In this document: one piece after another, positions 39,979 to 48,685 of the stretch
How positions within the stretch are numbered: the stretch's first letter is position 1
Layout of the letters: each line of letters starts with the position of its first letter
Assembly: GCA_900546145.1 (NCBI GenBank)
Contig: URBN01000009.1
Span: 14,741 to 78,740 of the forward strand
Length of the DNA stretch: 64,000 nucleotides
DNA from: an uncultured Desulfovibrio sp.
GTDB lineage: Bacteria; Desulfobacterota; Desulfovibrionia; Desulfovibrionales; Desulfovibrionaceae
Reading direction: 5' to 3'
Translations under genes and position numbers: made by a program
The notes under the pieces: generated by a model
Database searches by the model: none
Told to the model about the DNA's origin: nothing
Seen by the model: the letters and a program-made list of their open reading frames with translations, nothing else

Positions 39979-41550
39979 ATGTCGGAAGAATCGCACCCTC
40001 TTGATATTGAGGCGTGCCTTCAGACGCTGCACCGGATTGTTGTGTCCCTGACGCCCAACAAATCCTTCCGTCAGGTGCTGAGGGAACTCCTCTCTGCTCT
40101 CGCAGAAACCATGCATTTCCAGCGCCCGCACATCATCGTGCAGGATCCTGAAAGCGGCAACCTCCGTCTTTCCATGGCCTATGGCGATGCCGAGGCGCCG
40201 GAAGCGTCCTATGAACCAGGCACGGGCATCACCGGCCAGGTTTTCCAGTCCAACAAAGCCATCATTGTCCCGTGCATGAGCCAGCACCCGGACTTCGAGA
40301 ACAAGCTCTTCGGCCGGTCTCCCGAGGAGATGCAGCGTCTCGCCTTCATCTGCGTCCCCGTGCATTCCGGGGCCAGCGAGGAAGACGGCGCCATCGGCGT
40401 TCTGTCCGCGGACACCCCGCGGGCATCAGAGTCCGAGCTCTCCAACCGCTGCCTCTTTCTCGAGACCGTGGCCGCCCTTGTGGGCACGCAGGTCGCCTGG
40501 CTGCAGGAGGATCTGGCGCGCCAGCATTTCCGCCACACCACGGAGCAGGCTGAGACACGCATCACTTCAGGCTCCATTATCGCCCATTCAAAAAGCATGC
40601 TCCACGTGCTGCACCAGGTGCATCAGGTGGGATCGAGCCACGCCATCGTCCTGCTCCGCGGCGAGTCGGGCGTGGGCAAAGAACTGATGGCCCAGGCTCT
40701 GCATGAGGCAAGCCCGAGGAAGGACAAACCGCTCATCAAGATCAACTGCGCGGCCCTGCCCTCCGAACTCATCGAAGGCGAGCTCTTCGGCTGGCAGAAA
40801 GGCGCTTTCACAGGCGCGTTCCAGAACCACAAGGGCGTCTTCCAGCAGGCCGACAAGGGCACGCTCTTTCTTGATGAAATAGGCGACCTCTCCCTGTCCG
40901 CCCAGGCCAAGCTCCTGCGTGTCCTGCAGGACGGCGTCGTGCAGCCTCTCGGCACGGAAAAGAGCATCGCCGTGGATGTGCGCATCATCTGCGCTACCAA
41001 CAGGCAGCTTGAAAAGTGCGTGGAGGCCGGCACCTTCCGGAAGGACCTCTATTACCGCATCAATATCTTCCCCATTTTCATCCCTCCGCTGCGCGACCGC
41101 ACAGACGACATTATCCCCCTGGCCAACTATTATCTGAAAAAATACGCAGAGGAATACAAGCGGCCGGTATCGCGCATCTCGACGCCGGCCATGGATCTTC
41201 TCACGGGCTACAAGTGGCCGGGCAATATCCGCGAACTCAGGAACACCATGGAGCGCGCCGTCCTCGTCTGCGACGAGGAGGCCATACGTGCCTATCACCT
41301 GCCCACGGACATGCAGAAGAGCGGCCAGGCCAACACCCTGCGCGAACACGGTGCCGGATTCACGGAAACCGTGGAGCGCCTTGAAAAGGATCTCATCGTC
41401 GACGCCCTGCGCAACGCCCAGGGCAATATCCACCAGTCAGCCAGAGACATCGGGCTGACATACCGCATCATCTATTACAAAATCAAAAAGTACGGCATCA
41501 GATACCAGGACTTCCTGCCTTCCCCGGCCAAAGGCGGCAGGAAGGAATAA
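39979..41550 (+). CDS. NifA-like sigma-54 dependent activator (GAF-AAA+-HTH)
   Basis: Enhancer-binding activator of 523 aa. Domains in order: GAF sensor (about 20-175, with PGTGITGQV), AAA+ ATPase with Walker A GESGVGKE (228-235), the sigma-54 contact loop GAFTGA (about 275-280) and FLDEIGDLS, and a Fis-type helix-turn-helix near 484-508. The overall layout is that of NifA; the metal-binding Cys linker of some NifAs is absent. amtB and a P-II gene lie directly downstream with a sigma-54 promoter before them, so it probably activates ammonium transport under nitrogen limitation. No nif structural genes occur in the window. Confidence 0.88.
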   Translation: MSEESHPLDIEACLQTLHRIVVSLTPNKSFRQVLRELLSALAETMHFQRPHIIVQDPESGNLRLSMAYGDAEAPEASYEPGTGITGQVFQSNKAIIVPCMSQHPDFENKLFGRSPEEMQRLAFICVPVHSGASEEDGAIGVLSADTPRASESELSNRCLFLETVAALVGTQVAWLQEDLARQHFRHTTEQAETRITSGSIIAHSKSMLHVLHQVHQVGSSHAIVLLRGESGVGKELMAQALHEASPRKDKPLIKINCAALPSELIEGELFGWQKGAFTGAFQNHKGVFQQADKGTLFLDEIGDLSLSAQAKLLRVLQDGVVQPLGTEKSIAVDVRIICATNRQLEKCVEAGTFRKDLYYRINIFPIFIPPLRDRTDDIIPLANYYLKKYAEEYKRPVSRISTPAMDLLTGYKWPGNIRELRNTMERAVLVCDEEAIRAYHLPTDMQKSGQANTLREHGAGFTETVERLEKDLIVDALRNAQGNIHQSARDIGLTYRIIYYKIKKYGIRYQDFLPSPAKGGRKE

Positions 41551-41597
41551 CAGGGGCGTTTCCCTGTCAGGAACGTCCATGCCGGGCGCACATCCGG

Positions 41598-41630
41598 AGC
41601 GGCGGAACAGAAATGTTCCGCCGCTTTTTT
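41598..41630 (+). terminator. Terminator after the NifA-like gene
   Basis: AGCGGCGGAACA and TGTTCCGCCGCT form a perfect 12-bp stem with loop GAAA, followed by TTTTTT. Confidence 0.95.
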
Positions 41631-41861
41631 CGTGCTCTTCTCTCCGGAACGTTTTTGTATACGCTTTCAGCCGCCGGTTCACCCCGTCAGATCCGGTTCC
41701 GCTCCGGAAAACCTGTATTTTCCCTTCTTCCCGTATCCCTGACCGGTTCCCGTCCAGCCATATTAACAAATTTGTACTGCATCCCGGCCCATTCACATTT
41801 TTGTACCGTAGTCCGAAAGCCTCTGAACGGGTGAAATTTCAGGAAACCCATAATTTCAGAT

Positions 41862-41898
41862 GGTTAACTCCGGTTAACACTCTGGCATGATGCATGCA
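41862..41898 (+). promoter_or_regulatory. Sigma-54 promoter of amtB-glnK
   Basis: TGGCATG-ATGC-ATGCA at 41883-41898 keeps the -24 GG and -12 GC at exact spacing and differs from the consensus mainly at one T. Immediately upstream (about 41862-41880) GGTTAAC occurs twice with 10-bp periodicity, possibly a regulator site. The rest of the 347-bp spacer (41631-41977) holds no gene. Confidence 0.8.
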
Positions 41899-41977
41899 TT
41901 TAGAAAAGTGACAGCGCATGGAACTGTCCCGGCGCATGGAGAAGCCGGAGTGCCTTTATAAGGAGAAGGAGTTTATC

Positions 41978-43354
41978 ATGGATTTCACGTCGTACTTCAG
42001 ACGCAACAGAAAGTGGGTTATCGCCCTGCTGGCTCTGGCCGCAGTGCTCACCGTTCCCTGTCTCGCCGAGGCCGCTGAAAAGGCCCCCGAATACACCCCC
42101 AAGAGAGCCGTTGACACGGTCTGGACCATGGTCGGCGCCATGCTGGTCATGTTCATGCAGCCCGGCTTCGCTCTCGTCGAATGCGGCCTGACCCGCGCCA
42201 AGAACGCAGCCAACATCACAATGAAAAACTTCGCCGACTTCGGTGTTGGCGCCATCTGCTTCTTTGTTCTGGGCTTCGGCCTCATGTTCGGTGACTCCCT
42301 GAGCGGCATCATCGGCACGAACCTGTTCTGCCTCAGCGGCAACGATCCCACCACTGACGACGGCATGTGGACCCTCACATTCTTCTTCTTCCAGAGCGTG
42401 TTCTGCGCCACCTCCGCCACCATCGTTTCGGGCGGCATCGCCGAGCGCATGAAGTTCTCGGGCTACCTGCTCGTCAGCATGCTGGTCTCCCTTGTCGTCT
42501 ACCCCATCAGCGGCCACTGGGCCTGGAACGGCCTGTTCGGTGCCGGCGGCTGGCTCGGCAACCTCGGCTTCATTGACTTCGCCGGTTCCTCCGTCGTGCA
42601 TTCCGTGGGCGGCGCCATCGCTCTCGCCGGCGCCATCGTTCTCGGACCCCGTATCGGCAAGTACTCCAAGGACGGCAAGGCCCGCGCCATCCTGGGCCAC
42701 AACCTCCCCATGGCCGGACTCGGCGTCTTCATCCTCTGGTTTGCCTGGTTCGGTTTCAACTGCGGCTCCACAACGGCTGCTGACATGACCCTCGGCATCA
42801 TCGCCGTCAACACCAACCTCGCCGCCTGCGCCGCCTTCTGCACCTCCATGCTCACCGTGTGGTGCAAGACCGGCAAGCCTGACCCGTCCATGTGCTTCAA
42901 CGGCGTCCTCGCCGGCCTCGTGGGCATCACCGCCGGCTGCGCCGAAGTTTCCCCTGTGGGCGCTATCTGCATCGGCGCCATCTGCGGCTTCGTGGTTGTC
43001 TGCTCCGTCTTCTTCATTGACCAGAAGCTCCACATTGACGACCCCTGCGGCGCCGCTTCCGTGCACGGTGTGTGCGGCTTCCTCGGCAGCACCCTGGTCG
43101 GTTTCTTTGCGGCTCCCGGCTACGGCACCTGCACCGGCCTCCTCTATGGCGGCGGCTTCCATCCTCTCGCCATCCAGCTTCTCGGTGCCGCCTGCTACGT
43201 TGCCTGGGCTTTCATCTGCGGCCTGATTATCTTCAAGATTGTCGACGCCATCATGGGTATCCGTCCCACGCCTGAAGAAGAACTCAAGGGCATGGATATC
43301 ACCGAACACGGCACCGACGCTTACTCCGGCTTCCAGATTTTCACGAACGAATAA
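41978..43354 (+). CDS. amtB: Ammonium transporter AmtB
   Basis: Inner membrane ammonium channel of 458 aa. A signal-like N-terminus (RRNRKWVIALLALAAVLTVPCLAEA) precedes eleven predicted membrane helices. Family segments are visible: MLVMFMQPGFALVECGLTRAKN, GGWLG followed by DFAGSSVVHSVGG, and the pore-region His in HGVCGFLGS. ATG 41978 follows AAGGAGAAGGAG; the longer upstream frame is not needed. It is transcribed with a P-II gene, and the product is expected to be blocked by that protein when nitrogen is plentiful. Confidence 0.96.
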   Translation: MDFTSYFRRNRKWVIALLALAAVLTVPCLAEAAEKAPEYTPKRAVDTVWTMVGAMLVMFMQPGFALVECGLTRAKNAANITMKNFADFGVGAICFFVLGFGLMFGDSLSGIIGTNLFCLSGNDPTTDDGMWTLTFFFFQSVFCATSATIVSGGIAERMKFSGYLLVSMLVSLVVYPISGHWAWNGLFGAGGWLGNLGFIDFAGSSVVHSVGGAIALAGAIVLGPRIGKYSKDGKARAILGHNLPMAGLGVFILWFAWFGFNCGSTTAADMTLGIIAVNTNLAACAAFCTSMLTVWCKTGKPDPSMCFNGVLAGLVGITAGCAEVSPVGAICIGAICGFVVVCSVFFIDQKLHIDDPCGAASVHGVCGFLGSTLVGFFAAPGYGTCTGLLYGGGFHPLAIQLLGAACYVAWAFICGLIIFKIVDAIMGIRPTPEEELKGMDITEHGTDAYSGFQIFTNE

Positions 43355-43462
43355 GCCCTTATCTCCTTCCCATCTCCGGCGGGACTCCCGCAAGGGAGTC
43401 CCTGACGGAGGGGAGCAGACGAATCCTGAAGAAAATTTTTTACCAGCAAAAGGAATAGCACC

Positions 43463-43789
43463 ATGAAGATGGTAATTGCCTATATCAGACCCGAACAGCT
43501 GCAGAGGGTCAAGCAGGAGCTCTACAAGAGAGAGCTGTACTCCATGTCCATCACCAACATTCTGGGCGCCGGCAGGCAGGGCGGCTACGCCACCCAGTAC
43601 CGCGGCGTTACCACCCAGGTTAACCTTCTGAAAAAGCTGCGTATCGAAATCTGCGTGACCGATGATAAGCTCGACATGGTCTTCGATGCCATTACCGAAG
43701 GCGCCCGCACGGGAAGACAGGGCGACGGCGTCATCTTCGCCTGCGATACGGTGAGGGGCGAGCGAATCCGCACAGGCGAAAGCCTCTAA
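43463..43789 (+). CDS. glnK: Nitrogen regulatory P-II protein
   Basis: Trimeric signalling protein of 108 aa that binds ATP/ADP and 2-oxoglutarate and regulates AmtB. The N-terminus MKMVIAYIRPEQL and C-terminal TGRQGDGVIF followed by RIRTGE are typical. The T-loop keeps Tyr46 (equivalent to the uridylylated Tyr51 of E. coli) but reads GGYATQYRGVTTQ instead of the usual KGHTELYRGAEY, so partner or signal specificity may differ. The GlnK name follows from amtB linkage. Confidence 0.92.
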   Translation: MKMVIAYIRPEQLQRVKQELYKRELYSMSITNILGAGRQGGYATQYRGVTTQVNLLKKLRIEICVTDDKLDMVFDAITEGARTGRQGDGVIFACDTVRGERIRTGESL

Positions 43790-43822
43790 ATTCCCGGAGT
43801 ACCAGGAACCAGATCCTCCACC

Positions 43823-43853
43823 AGGCCGTCCGCGAAAGCGGGCGGCCTCTTTC
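43823..43853 (+). terminator. Terminator after glnK
   Basis: AGGCCGTCCGC and GCGGGCGGCCT form a stem with one mismatch and loop GAAA, followed by CTTTCT. Confidence 0.8.
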
Positions 43854-43869
43854 TGTCCCGGGAAAGAAG

Positions 43870-43906
43870 AAGGCCCGCCGTCATTTTCTGACAGCGGGCC
43901 TTTTCC
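43870..43906 (-). terminator. Terminator of the Rrf2 gene
   Basis: AAGGCCCGC and GCGGGCCTT pair across a 15-nt loop, with T-rich sequence on both sides, so it can serve the minus-strand gene ending at 43929. Confidence 0.75.
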
Positions 43907-43928
43907 TTTTCTCTTTCCGTTTCTTTTC

Positions 43929-44513
43929 CTATTCGGCGGCGTCCTTCACTGCGGCGTCATGCTCTGCCACACCGGGTTCCGGGGAGCCGGGCAGAGGTTC
44001 AGCACCGGCCTGCGCGGATTCAGCTCCCTGCGCGCTGGCGGAAGCGCCCATGAGGAGGCTCTTCGACAGGCGTTCTTTGCCGGCCTTCAGCCGTTCGGCG
44101 GAGGCGGCGTACTCGGCCAGAATATCAGCCAGGGTGATGGAATTCATGACGTTTTCAGCAGCGTCCTGCACCTTCTCATAGGCATGGCGCAGGGCGTACT
44201 GGATATTGAAGCCGATATTACAGATGGGATTGATATGCGTGTCGAGGTGCAGCAGACGCTTGCCGCCCTCCACGGCGCGGTAGATTTCCAGCAGGGAGAT
44301 GGCGCCGGGGTCTCTTGCGAGCTTCGGGCGCGGACGGCCGCGGACGCTCTGCACGAGACCCGCCGTACGCAGTTTCATCAGGATCTGACGCACAAAGCTG
44401 GGATTCGATTTCAGGCTCTTGGCAATGGCCTGGCTCGAAAGATCCATATTCGGATTCAGATGGATGAAAATCATGATGTGAACGGCGTCACTCAGTTTCG
44501 TAGAGTATTTCAT
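43929..44513 (-). CDS. Rrf2-family transcriptional regulator
   Basis: Winged-helix regulator of 194 aa. The start KYSTKLSDAVHIMIFIH, the recognition helix region IAKSLKSNPSFVRQILMKL and the RGRPRPKLARDP wing are Rrf2-like. Only one Cys (in NPICNIG) is found where IscR/NsrR-type members carry three cluster ligands, so it probably does not bind a classical [2Fe-2S] or [4Fe-4S] cluster. The last 40 residues are Ala/Glu/Pro-rich. ATG 44513 is chosen for its GAGGGG at good spacing. It may be co-transcribed with the DJ-1/PfpI gene upstream. Confidence 0.85.
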   Translation of the reverse strand: MKYSTKLSDAVHIMIFIHLNPNMDLSSQAIAKSLKSNPSFVRQILMKLRTAGLVQSVRGRPRPKLARDPGAISLLEIYRAVEGGKRLLHLDTHINPICNIGFNIQYALRHAYEKVQDAAENVMNSITLADILAEYAASAERLKAGKERLSKSLLMGASASAQGAESAQAGAEPLPGSPEPGVAEHDAAVKDAAE

Positions 44514-44669
44514 AGTCATGCACCCCTCACGCAAAAAAATAACCGCCCTGCGCCGTATGGGCAAGATGCTGACCCCATTCTCCCTGATCCCGGACTCTGC
44601 CGGTCATGGTCTGCGCCGGGAGCCTGCCCCATTCCGGGGCAGGGGCACGGCACCCGGAACAGCTTTTTT

Positions 44670-45251
44670 CTAGATGGTTATCTTCGCGCCAAGAAGCCTG
44701 GCGAATTCGGCAATGAGGGCAGCGTGGGCGGGCCACGCCGCGGCCGTCACAAACTGGCCGTCCGTCACGGCGTCAGAGAACGTGGCGTTGGCGTCCCGCC
44801 AGATGCCGCCGGCCATTTCCACATCGGGCTTCAGTGCCGGGTAGGCCGTGCAGGTGATCCCCTTCACGAGACCGGCGGTAATGAGAAGCTGCGGTCCGTG
44901 GCAGATAGCGGCTATGGGCTTGCCCGCCGCTGCGAACTCCTTCACGATTCCGACCACCCGATCGTTGAGACGCAGGTATTCCGGAGCACGGCCGCCGGGG
45001 ATGTACAGCCCTTCGTAATCGCTGACACTGACCCTGTCGAAATCGGCGTTGACACCGAAGTTGTGGCCGCGTTTTTCCGAATAGGTCTGATCGCCCTCGA
45101 AATCATGGATGGCTGTACGCACGAAGTCGCCGTCCTTCTTGCCCGGGCATACGGCGTCAACCCTGTAGCCCAGCATTTCGAGCATCTGGAAGGGCACCAT
45201 GACTTCGTACTCTTCCACATAGTCACCGACGAGTTCCAGTATTTTCTTCAT
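44670..45251 (-). CDS. DJ-1/PfpI family protein
   Basis: A 193-aa protein of the class I glutamine amidotransferase-like fold. The nucleophile elbow AICHGPQLL with its Cys is clear, as are GRAPEYLR and the early Glu/Asp-containing strand. Characterised relatives act as glyoxalases, deglycases or stress chaperones. ATG 45251 with CGGAG upstream fits best. It is divergent from the flavoredoxin-like gene and upstream of the Rrf2 gene, suggesting a redox or electrophile stress role. Confidence 0.87.
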   Translation of the reverse strand: MKKILELVGDYVEEYEVMVPFQMLEMLGYRVDAVCPGKKDGDFVRTAIHDFEGDQTYSEKRGHNFGVNADFDRVSVSDYEGLYIPGGRAPEYLRLNDRVVGIVKEFAAAGKPIAAICHGPQLLITAGLVKGITCTAYPALKPDVEMAGGIWRDANATFSDAVTDGQFVTAAAWPAHAALIAEFARLLGAKITI

Positions 45252-45473
45252 AGTCATCTCCGCGGGGTATGACCCGCCAGGGCCGGGGGGGAGGCCGGTT
45301 AACGCGCCGGGATGCCTCACCCGCGTCCGGCCGGCGCCCCGGGCACGGGAGGCGTTTCCCCGATGGGAAAAACACCGTCCGGGTCATTAGAATACAGAGG
45401 CTCACAGGGCGTCAAGAACGGCCAAATCTGACAGACAGACCTCCGGGATACCGGAAAATACTCCCGCACCCGG

Positions 45474-45501
45474 TTGACCATCAGGGGTTAATTGTTATTT
45501 T
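45474..45501 (+). promoter_or_regulatory. Candidate promoter of the flavoredoxin-like gene
   Basis: TTGACC (45474-45479) and TATTTT (45496-45501) are 16 bp apart, about 50 bp before the start codon. Confidence 0.4.
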
Positions 45502-45550
45502 CAGTTTAACTTCAATACCGGAAAAATACCAAAAAGCAAAGGAGGCCATC

Positions 45551-46048
45551 ATGGCTTTTGAAGACTACAGCACACATCCCTTCACAAAGTTTGACAAAGA
45601 CTGGGCTCTGCTCACGGCAGGCACCATGGACGATTTCAACTCAATGACCATAAGCTGGGGCGGCATGGGGACCATGTGGTCCTCTCCCGTGGCCTTTCTC
45701 GTTGTGAAACCGAGCCGCTACACGTCTGACTTTCTCAAACGTCACGATGAAATCACGCTGAGCTGGTATCCCCGCTCCGAACGCAAAGCCCTCGGCATTT
45801 TCGGCACACAGTCCGGACGCGATACGGACAAAGTGAAAGAAACGGGATTTACGCCCGTGGAGATCGAGGGCGCCGTCACCTACAGGGAAGCTGAGGAAAC
45901 CCTGATCTGCCGGAAGCTCTTCATGCAGCAGCTCGATCTTAATCTTGTTCCCCAGGAAATCAGAAACACCTTCTACCTCCCCGGTACGAAGGAAGGCTTC
46001 ATGCATCAACTCGTCATCGCCCGCGTTCTCTCCATACACACGAAGTAG
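45551..46048 (+). CDS. Flavin reductase-like / flavoredoxin family protein
   Basis: FMN-binding split-barrel protein of 165 aa. The segments DDFNSMTISWGGMGTMW and VKPSRYTSDFL are typical of flavin-binding reductase-like domains such as Desulfovibrio flavoredoxin, which passes electrons in sulfur-compound reduction. ATG 45551 directly follows AAAGGAGG at 45537-45545. It is divergent from the DJ-1/PfpI gene and ends in its own terminator. Confidence 0.83.
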   Translation: MAFEDYSTHPFTKFDKDWALLTAGTMDDFNSMTISWGGMGTMWSSPVAFLVVKPSRYTSDFLKRHDEITLSWYPRSERKALGIFGTQSGRDTDKVKETGFTPVEIEGAVTYREAEETLICRKLFMQQLDLNLVPQEIRNTFYLPGTKEGFMHQLVIARVLSIHTK

Positions 46049-46080
46049 GGTACAGGGCAGGTTCACCGCTGTCACGCGCG

Positions 46081-46119
46081 CCGGAGGAGTGGCGTCTCAC
46101 GCCCTCCTCCGGTTTTTTT
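46081..46119 (+). terminator. Terminator after the flavoredoxin-like gene
   Basis: CCGGAGGAG (46081-46089) pairs with CTCCTCCGG (46104-46112), followed by seven T. Confidence 0.93.
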
Positions 46120-46262
46120 CTGTTCCGCTCCATGATCCCGGGAAATGTCACCGTTCCGTAACAGAACAGTGAAGGCATTGACTTGGCAGTACTTCAGGAT
46201 ATTCTATCATAAGCCCGAAGTGGGCCTTCACCTTCACTTTTCAGCCGACCATGGAGGTTTTC

Positions 46263-47183
46263 ATGAAAAAGGTACTGATGCTTCTCGCCGCCGTTTCCCT
46301 CTTAAGCTGGAGCGGAACCCAGTGCTTCGCCAAGGATTCGAAAAACCTTGCGAAAACGTATTCCCAGTGGCTCCCGAAATACGAGTACACGCTGAAGGAC
46401 GCCATCGAAGTCAAGGGACGTCAGGGTATTGCCTCTGACGGCGAGTTCTACTACGTGAGCAACAGCAAGGCCCTGTACAAGTACGACAAGACCGGAAAGC
46501 TCATCGCCAGCAACGAGAATCCCTTTGAAGGCTACGCCATTCCGTCCAATCATATTGGCGATATCGACGTCTTCAACGGGGAAATTTTCGTCAGCGCCGA
46601 AAACTTCATGGATGGCGTGGGCAAGGACATCCAGATTGCCATTCATGACGCCAAGACCCTGAAATTCAAGCGTACTTTCAAGTTCGAGCCGTCTTCCGGA
46701 CAGGAAGAGGTTTCCGGTATCTGCGTTGACCGCGACAAGCGCACGGTATGGATGTGCTCCTGGGTCGGTGAGAACAGCGGCCGCTACCTCTACGAGTACA
46801 GCCTGGATACCGGCAAGTATCTGCGCAAGGTGCACCTCTTCCCCGTTCCGCAGTGGGTGCAGGGCGTCTTCTACTACAAGGGCGCTCTCTATGTGACGGC
46901 CGATGACGGCGAGGCCGATTTCGACGAACCCGACCACATCTACCGCATCAATGTGTCCGATGGCACCAGCGCCATGGTAACCCTCGAGAAGTCCCTGACC
47001 GAAGTGAAGAAGCAGGGTGAAATCGAAGGCCTGTGCGTTGACCCGAAGACCGATGAAATGCTCGTCCTCTACAACCGCGGCGCGCGCATCATCCTCGGCA
47101 TGGGCAAGGGCTTCTACCCCGGCTACGATCACGAAATTCACGAAGTGTACCGCTACAGGATGACAGAACTGAAGCTGAAGTAA
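46263..47183 (+). CDS. Exported protein, probable beta-propeller
   Basis: A 306-aa protein with a Sec signal peptide (KKVLMLLAAVSLLSWSGTQCFA, cleavage likely after CFA). The mature part consists of repeated strand patterns such as GIASDGEFYYVSNS, GDIDVFNGEIFVSAE, GICVDRDKRTVWMC and GLCVDPKTDEMLVLY, resembling SMP-30/NHL-type propellers. Function and ligand are not recognisable; extracytoplasmic location is the firmest statement. ATG 46263 is preferred since the GGAGG lies between it and the earlier ATG 46251. Confidence 0.7.
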   Translation: MKKVLMLLAAVSLLSWSGTQCFAKDSKNLAKTYSQWLPKYEYTLKDAIEVKGRQGIASDGEFYYVSNSKALYKYDKTGKLIASNENPFEGYAIPSNHIGDIDVFNGEIFVSAENFMDGVGKDIQIAIHDAKTLKFKRTFKFEPSSGQEEVSGICVDRDKRTVWMCSWVGENSGRYLYEYSLDTGKYLRKVHLFPVPQWVQGVFYYKGALYVTADDGEADFDEPDHIYRINVSDGTSAMVTLEKSLTEVKKQGEIEGLCVDPKTDEMLVLYNRGARIILGMGKGFYPGYDHEIHEVYRYRMTELKLK

Positions 47184-47210
47184 GCTTCCCGGCCTGAACG
47201 GTTTTTCACG

Positions 47211-47243
47211 GACCGCTTCCCTTCGCGGGAGGCGGTCTTTTTT
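47211..47243 (+). terminator. Terminator after the exported propeller gene
   Basis: GACCGC and GCGGTC with inner CCC/GGG pairs form the stem, followed by TTTTTT. Confidence 0.9.
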
Positions 47244-47334
47244 CGTGCCCGGGGAAAAGACTCCTGCTTCCGAAGCATACGCAGAAAGACATGCTTTCTC
47301 CGGACCCCCATCAGCTGAAGCAGGCACGGCAGAC

Positions 47335-47369
47335 AAAAAAAGTCCGGCCGGCTCTGAAGCCGGCCGGAC
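47335..47369 (-). terminator. Terminator of the DAACS transporter gene
   Basis: GTCCGGCCGGCT and AGCCGGCCGGAC are a perfect 12-bp stem with a 4-nt loop; the minus strand continues into TTTTTT. Confidence 0.94.
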
Positions 47370-47392
47370 CCGAAGGCCGTTATGAAGCAGCC

Positions 47393-48685
47393 TTAGGCCG
47401 CTTCGGTCTGAGCCGGTTCAGGCGGAAGCTTACCGCGCAGGTCGTGGTCGGTCATGGTTGCCACGGAAGAGTCGGACCAGACGTTCACGCAGGTCTCAAT
47501 CATGTCGATGATCGCGTAGATGGGCAGAATGGCGCCCATCAGGTCAACCGGCACGTTCATGGAGCTCATGAGCGAGAGCGTCAGGAAGTAGCAGCCCATG
47601 GGCACGCCGGCATTGCCGACAGCGGCGAGCACGGCCACGAACAGCCAGACAATCATGGTTCCCGTGGTGATGACGATGCCCGCGTTCTGCATGAGGAACA
47701 GGGAAGTCACCAGGATGAAGGCGGCGCAGCCGTTCATGTTGATGGTCGTGCAGATGGGAAGCACGAAGCGGGTCACGCGGTGATCAAGCCTGAGATTTTC
47801 CTCGGCGGAGGCCAGGGTCACAGGCAGCGTGCCGGCAGAGCTCTTGGAGAAGAAGGCCACAGCCAGGGCCGGAGACATGCCGCGGAAAACACGCAGGGGA
47901 TTCACGCCGCGGACGAGCAGGAAAAGCGGAATGACCACGAAGAACTGCAGCAGGTTGCCGCCGATGATGACGGCGGTATACTGTCCGAGAGCGCCCACAA
48001 TGACACCGGCCTGGATCTGGCTCACGAGCTGTCCCGTGAAGGCCATGATGCCCACGGGCAGGATGAAGAGCAGCGCGCGGATGAGCGTGAAAAGCAGATC
48101 CTGCATGCCGTTGATGCATTTCAGAAGGACATCACGGTTGGGCGTCTTCGGCATGAACGCGAGGCCGAGACCGGCGGCCGCCGCGATGATGAGCACGGAG
48201 AGCACATTGCCCGACACGAAAGGCTGAAGAATGTTATTGGGAATGACCGACAGGAAATGGTCATAATAGGAAAGATGCGTCAGCTTCTGCGGCACGGACG
48301 CGCCGGCAACGGAAGGCACGTTGGCAGGAGCGATGATGATGAAAAGACACAGGGCCACAGCCGCGGCGACGATGGTGGTCGCCAGCGTATAAATGATGGT
48401 GTGGGCAAAGATTCTGCCTGTCTCGCGGCGTGCCCCCAGCGACGACAGCGTGGTGATCACGGCGAGCGCGATGACAGGCACGGCCACGAACTGGAAGAGG
48501 CGCGTGAACACCGTGGCGATGAAGCCGAAAAGCTCATTGATGGACTGGCTGCCGAAACTGCCAAGCCAGGCGCCGATGAGCATGGCGCCGAACCAGATCA
48601 CGACCCTGCGCAGGTTTTTGTGTTTCGCACTTTTGTTCAGTGATTTGACGGTTTCTTCCTCTACCCGTGTGGAGTACTTACCCAT
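47393..48685 (-). CDS. Dicarboxylate/amino acid:cation symporter (DAACS family)
   Basis: Membrane transporter of 430 aa in the glutamate/dicarboxylate (SstT/GltP/DctA) family. Eight or so helices and two re-entrant loops are expected; the signature region TTINMNGCAAFIL and the serine-rich hairpin equivalent SKSSAGTLPVTL are visible. The substrate is likely an acidic or neutral amino acid or a C4-dicarboxylate, driven by Na+ or H+. It is a single-gene unit. Confidence 0.88.
   Translation of the reverse strand: MGKYSTRVEEETVKSLNKSAKHKNLRRVVIWFGAMLIGAWLGSFGSQSINELFGFIATVFTRLFQFVAVPVIALAVITTLSSLGARRETGRIFAHTIIYTLATTIVAAAVALCLFIIIAPANVPSVAGASVPQKLTHLSYYDHFLSVIPNNILQPFVSGNVLSVLIIAAAAGLGLAFMPKTPNRDVLLKCINGMQDLLFTLIRALLFILPVGIMAFTGQLVSQIQAGVIVGALGQYTAVIIGGNLLQFFVVIPLFLLVRGVNPLRVFRGMSPALAVAFFSKSSAGTLPVTLASAEENLRLDHRVTRFVLPICTTINMNGCAAFILVTSLFLMQNAGIVITTGTMIVWLFVAVLAAVGNAGVPMGCYFLTLSLMSSMNVPVDLMGAILPIYAIIDMIETCVNVWSDSSVATMTDHDLRGKLPPEPAQTEAA

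Noticed and set aside
41631..41861. TGT-N10-ACA NifA binding site upstream of amtB
   Set aside because: Several TTTGTAC-like stretches occur, but none has the ACA half at the required distance.
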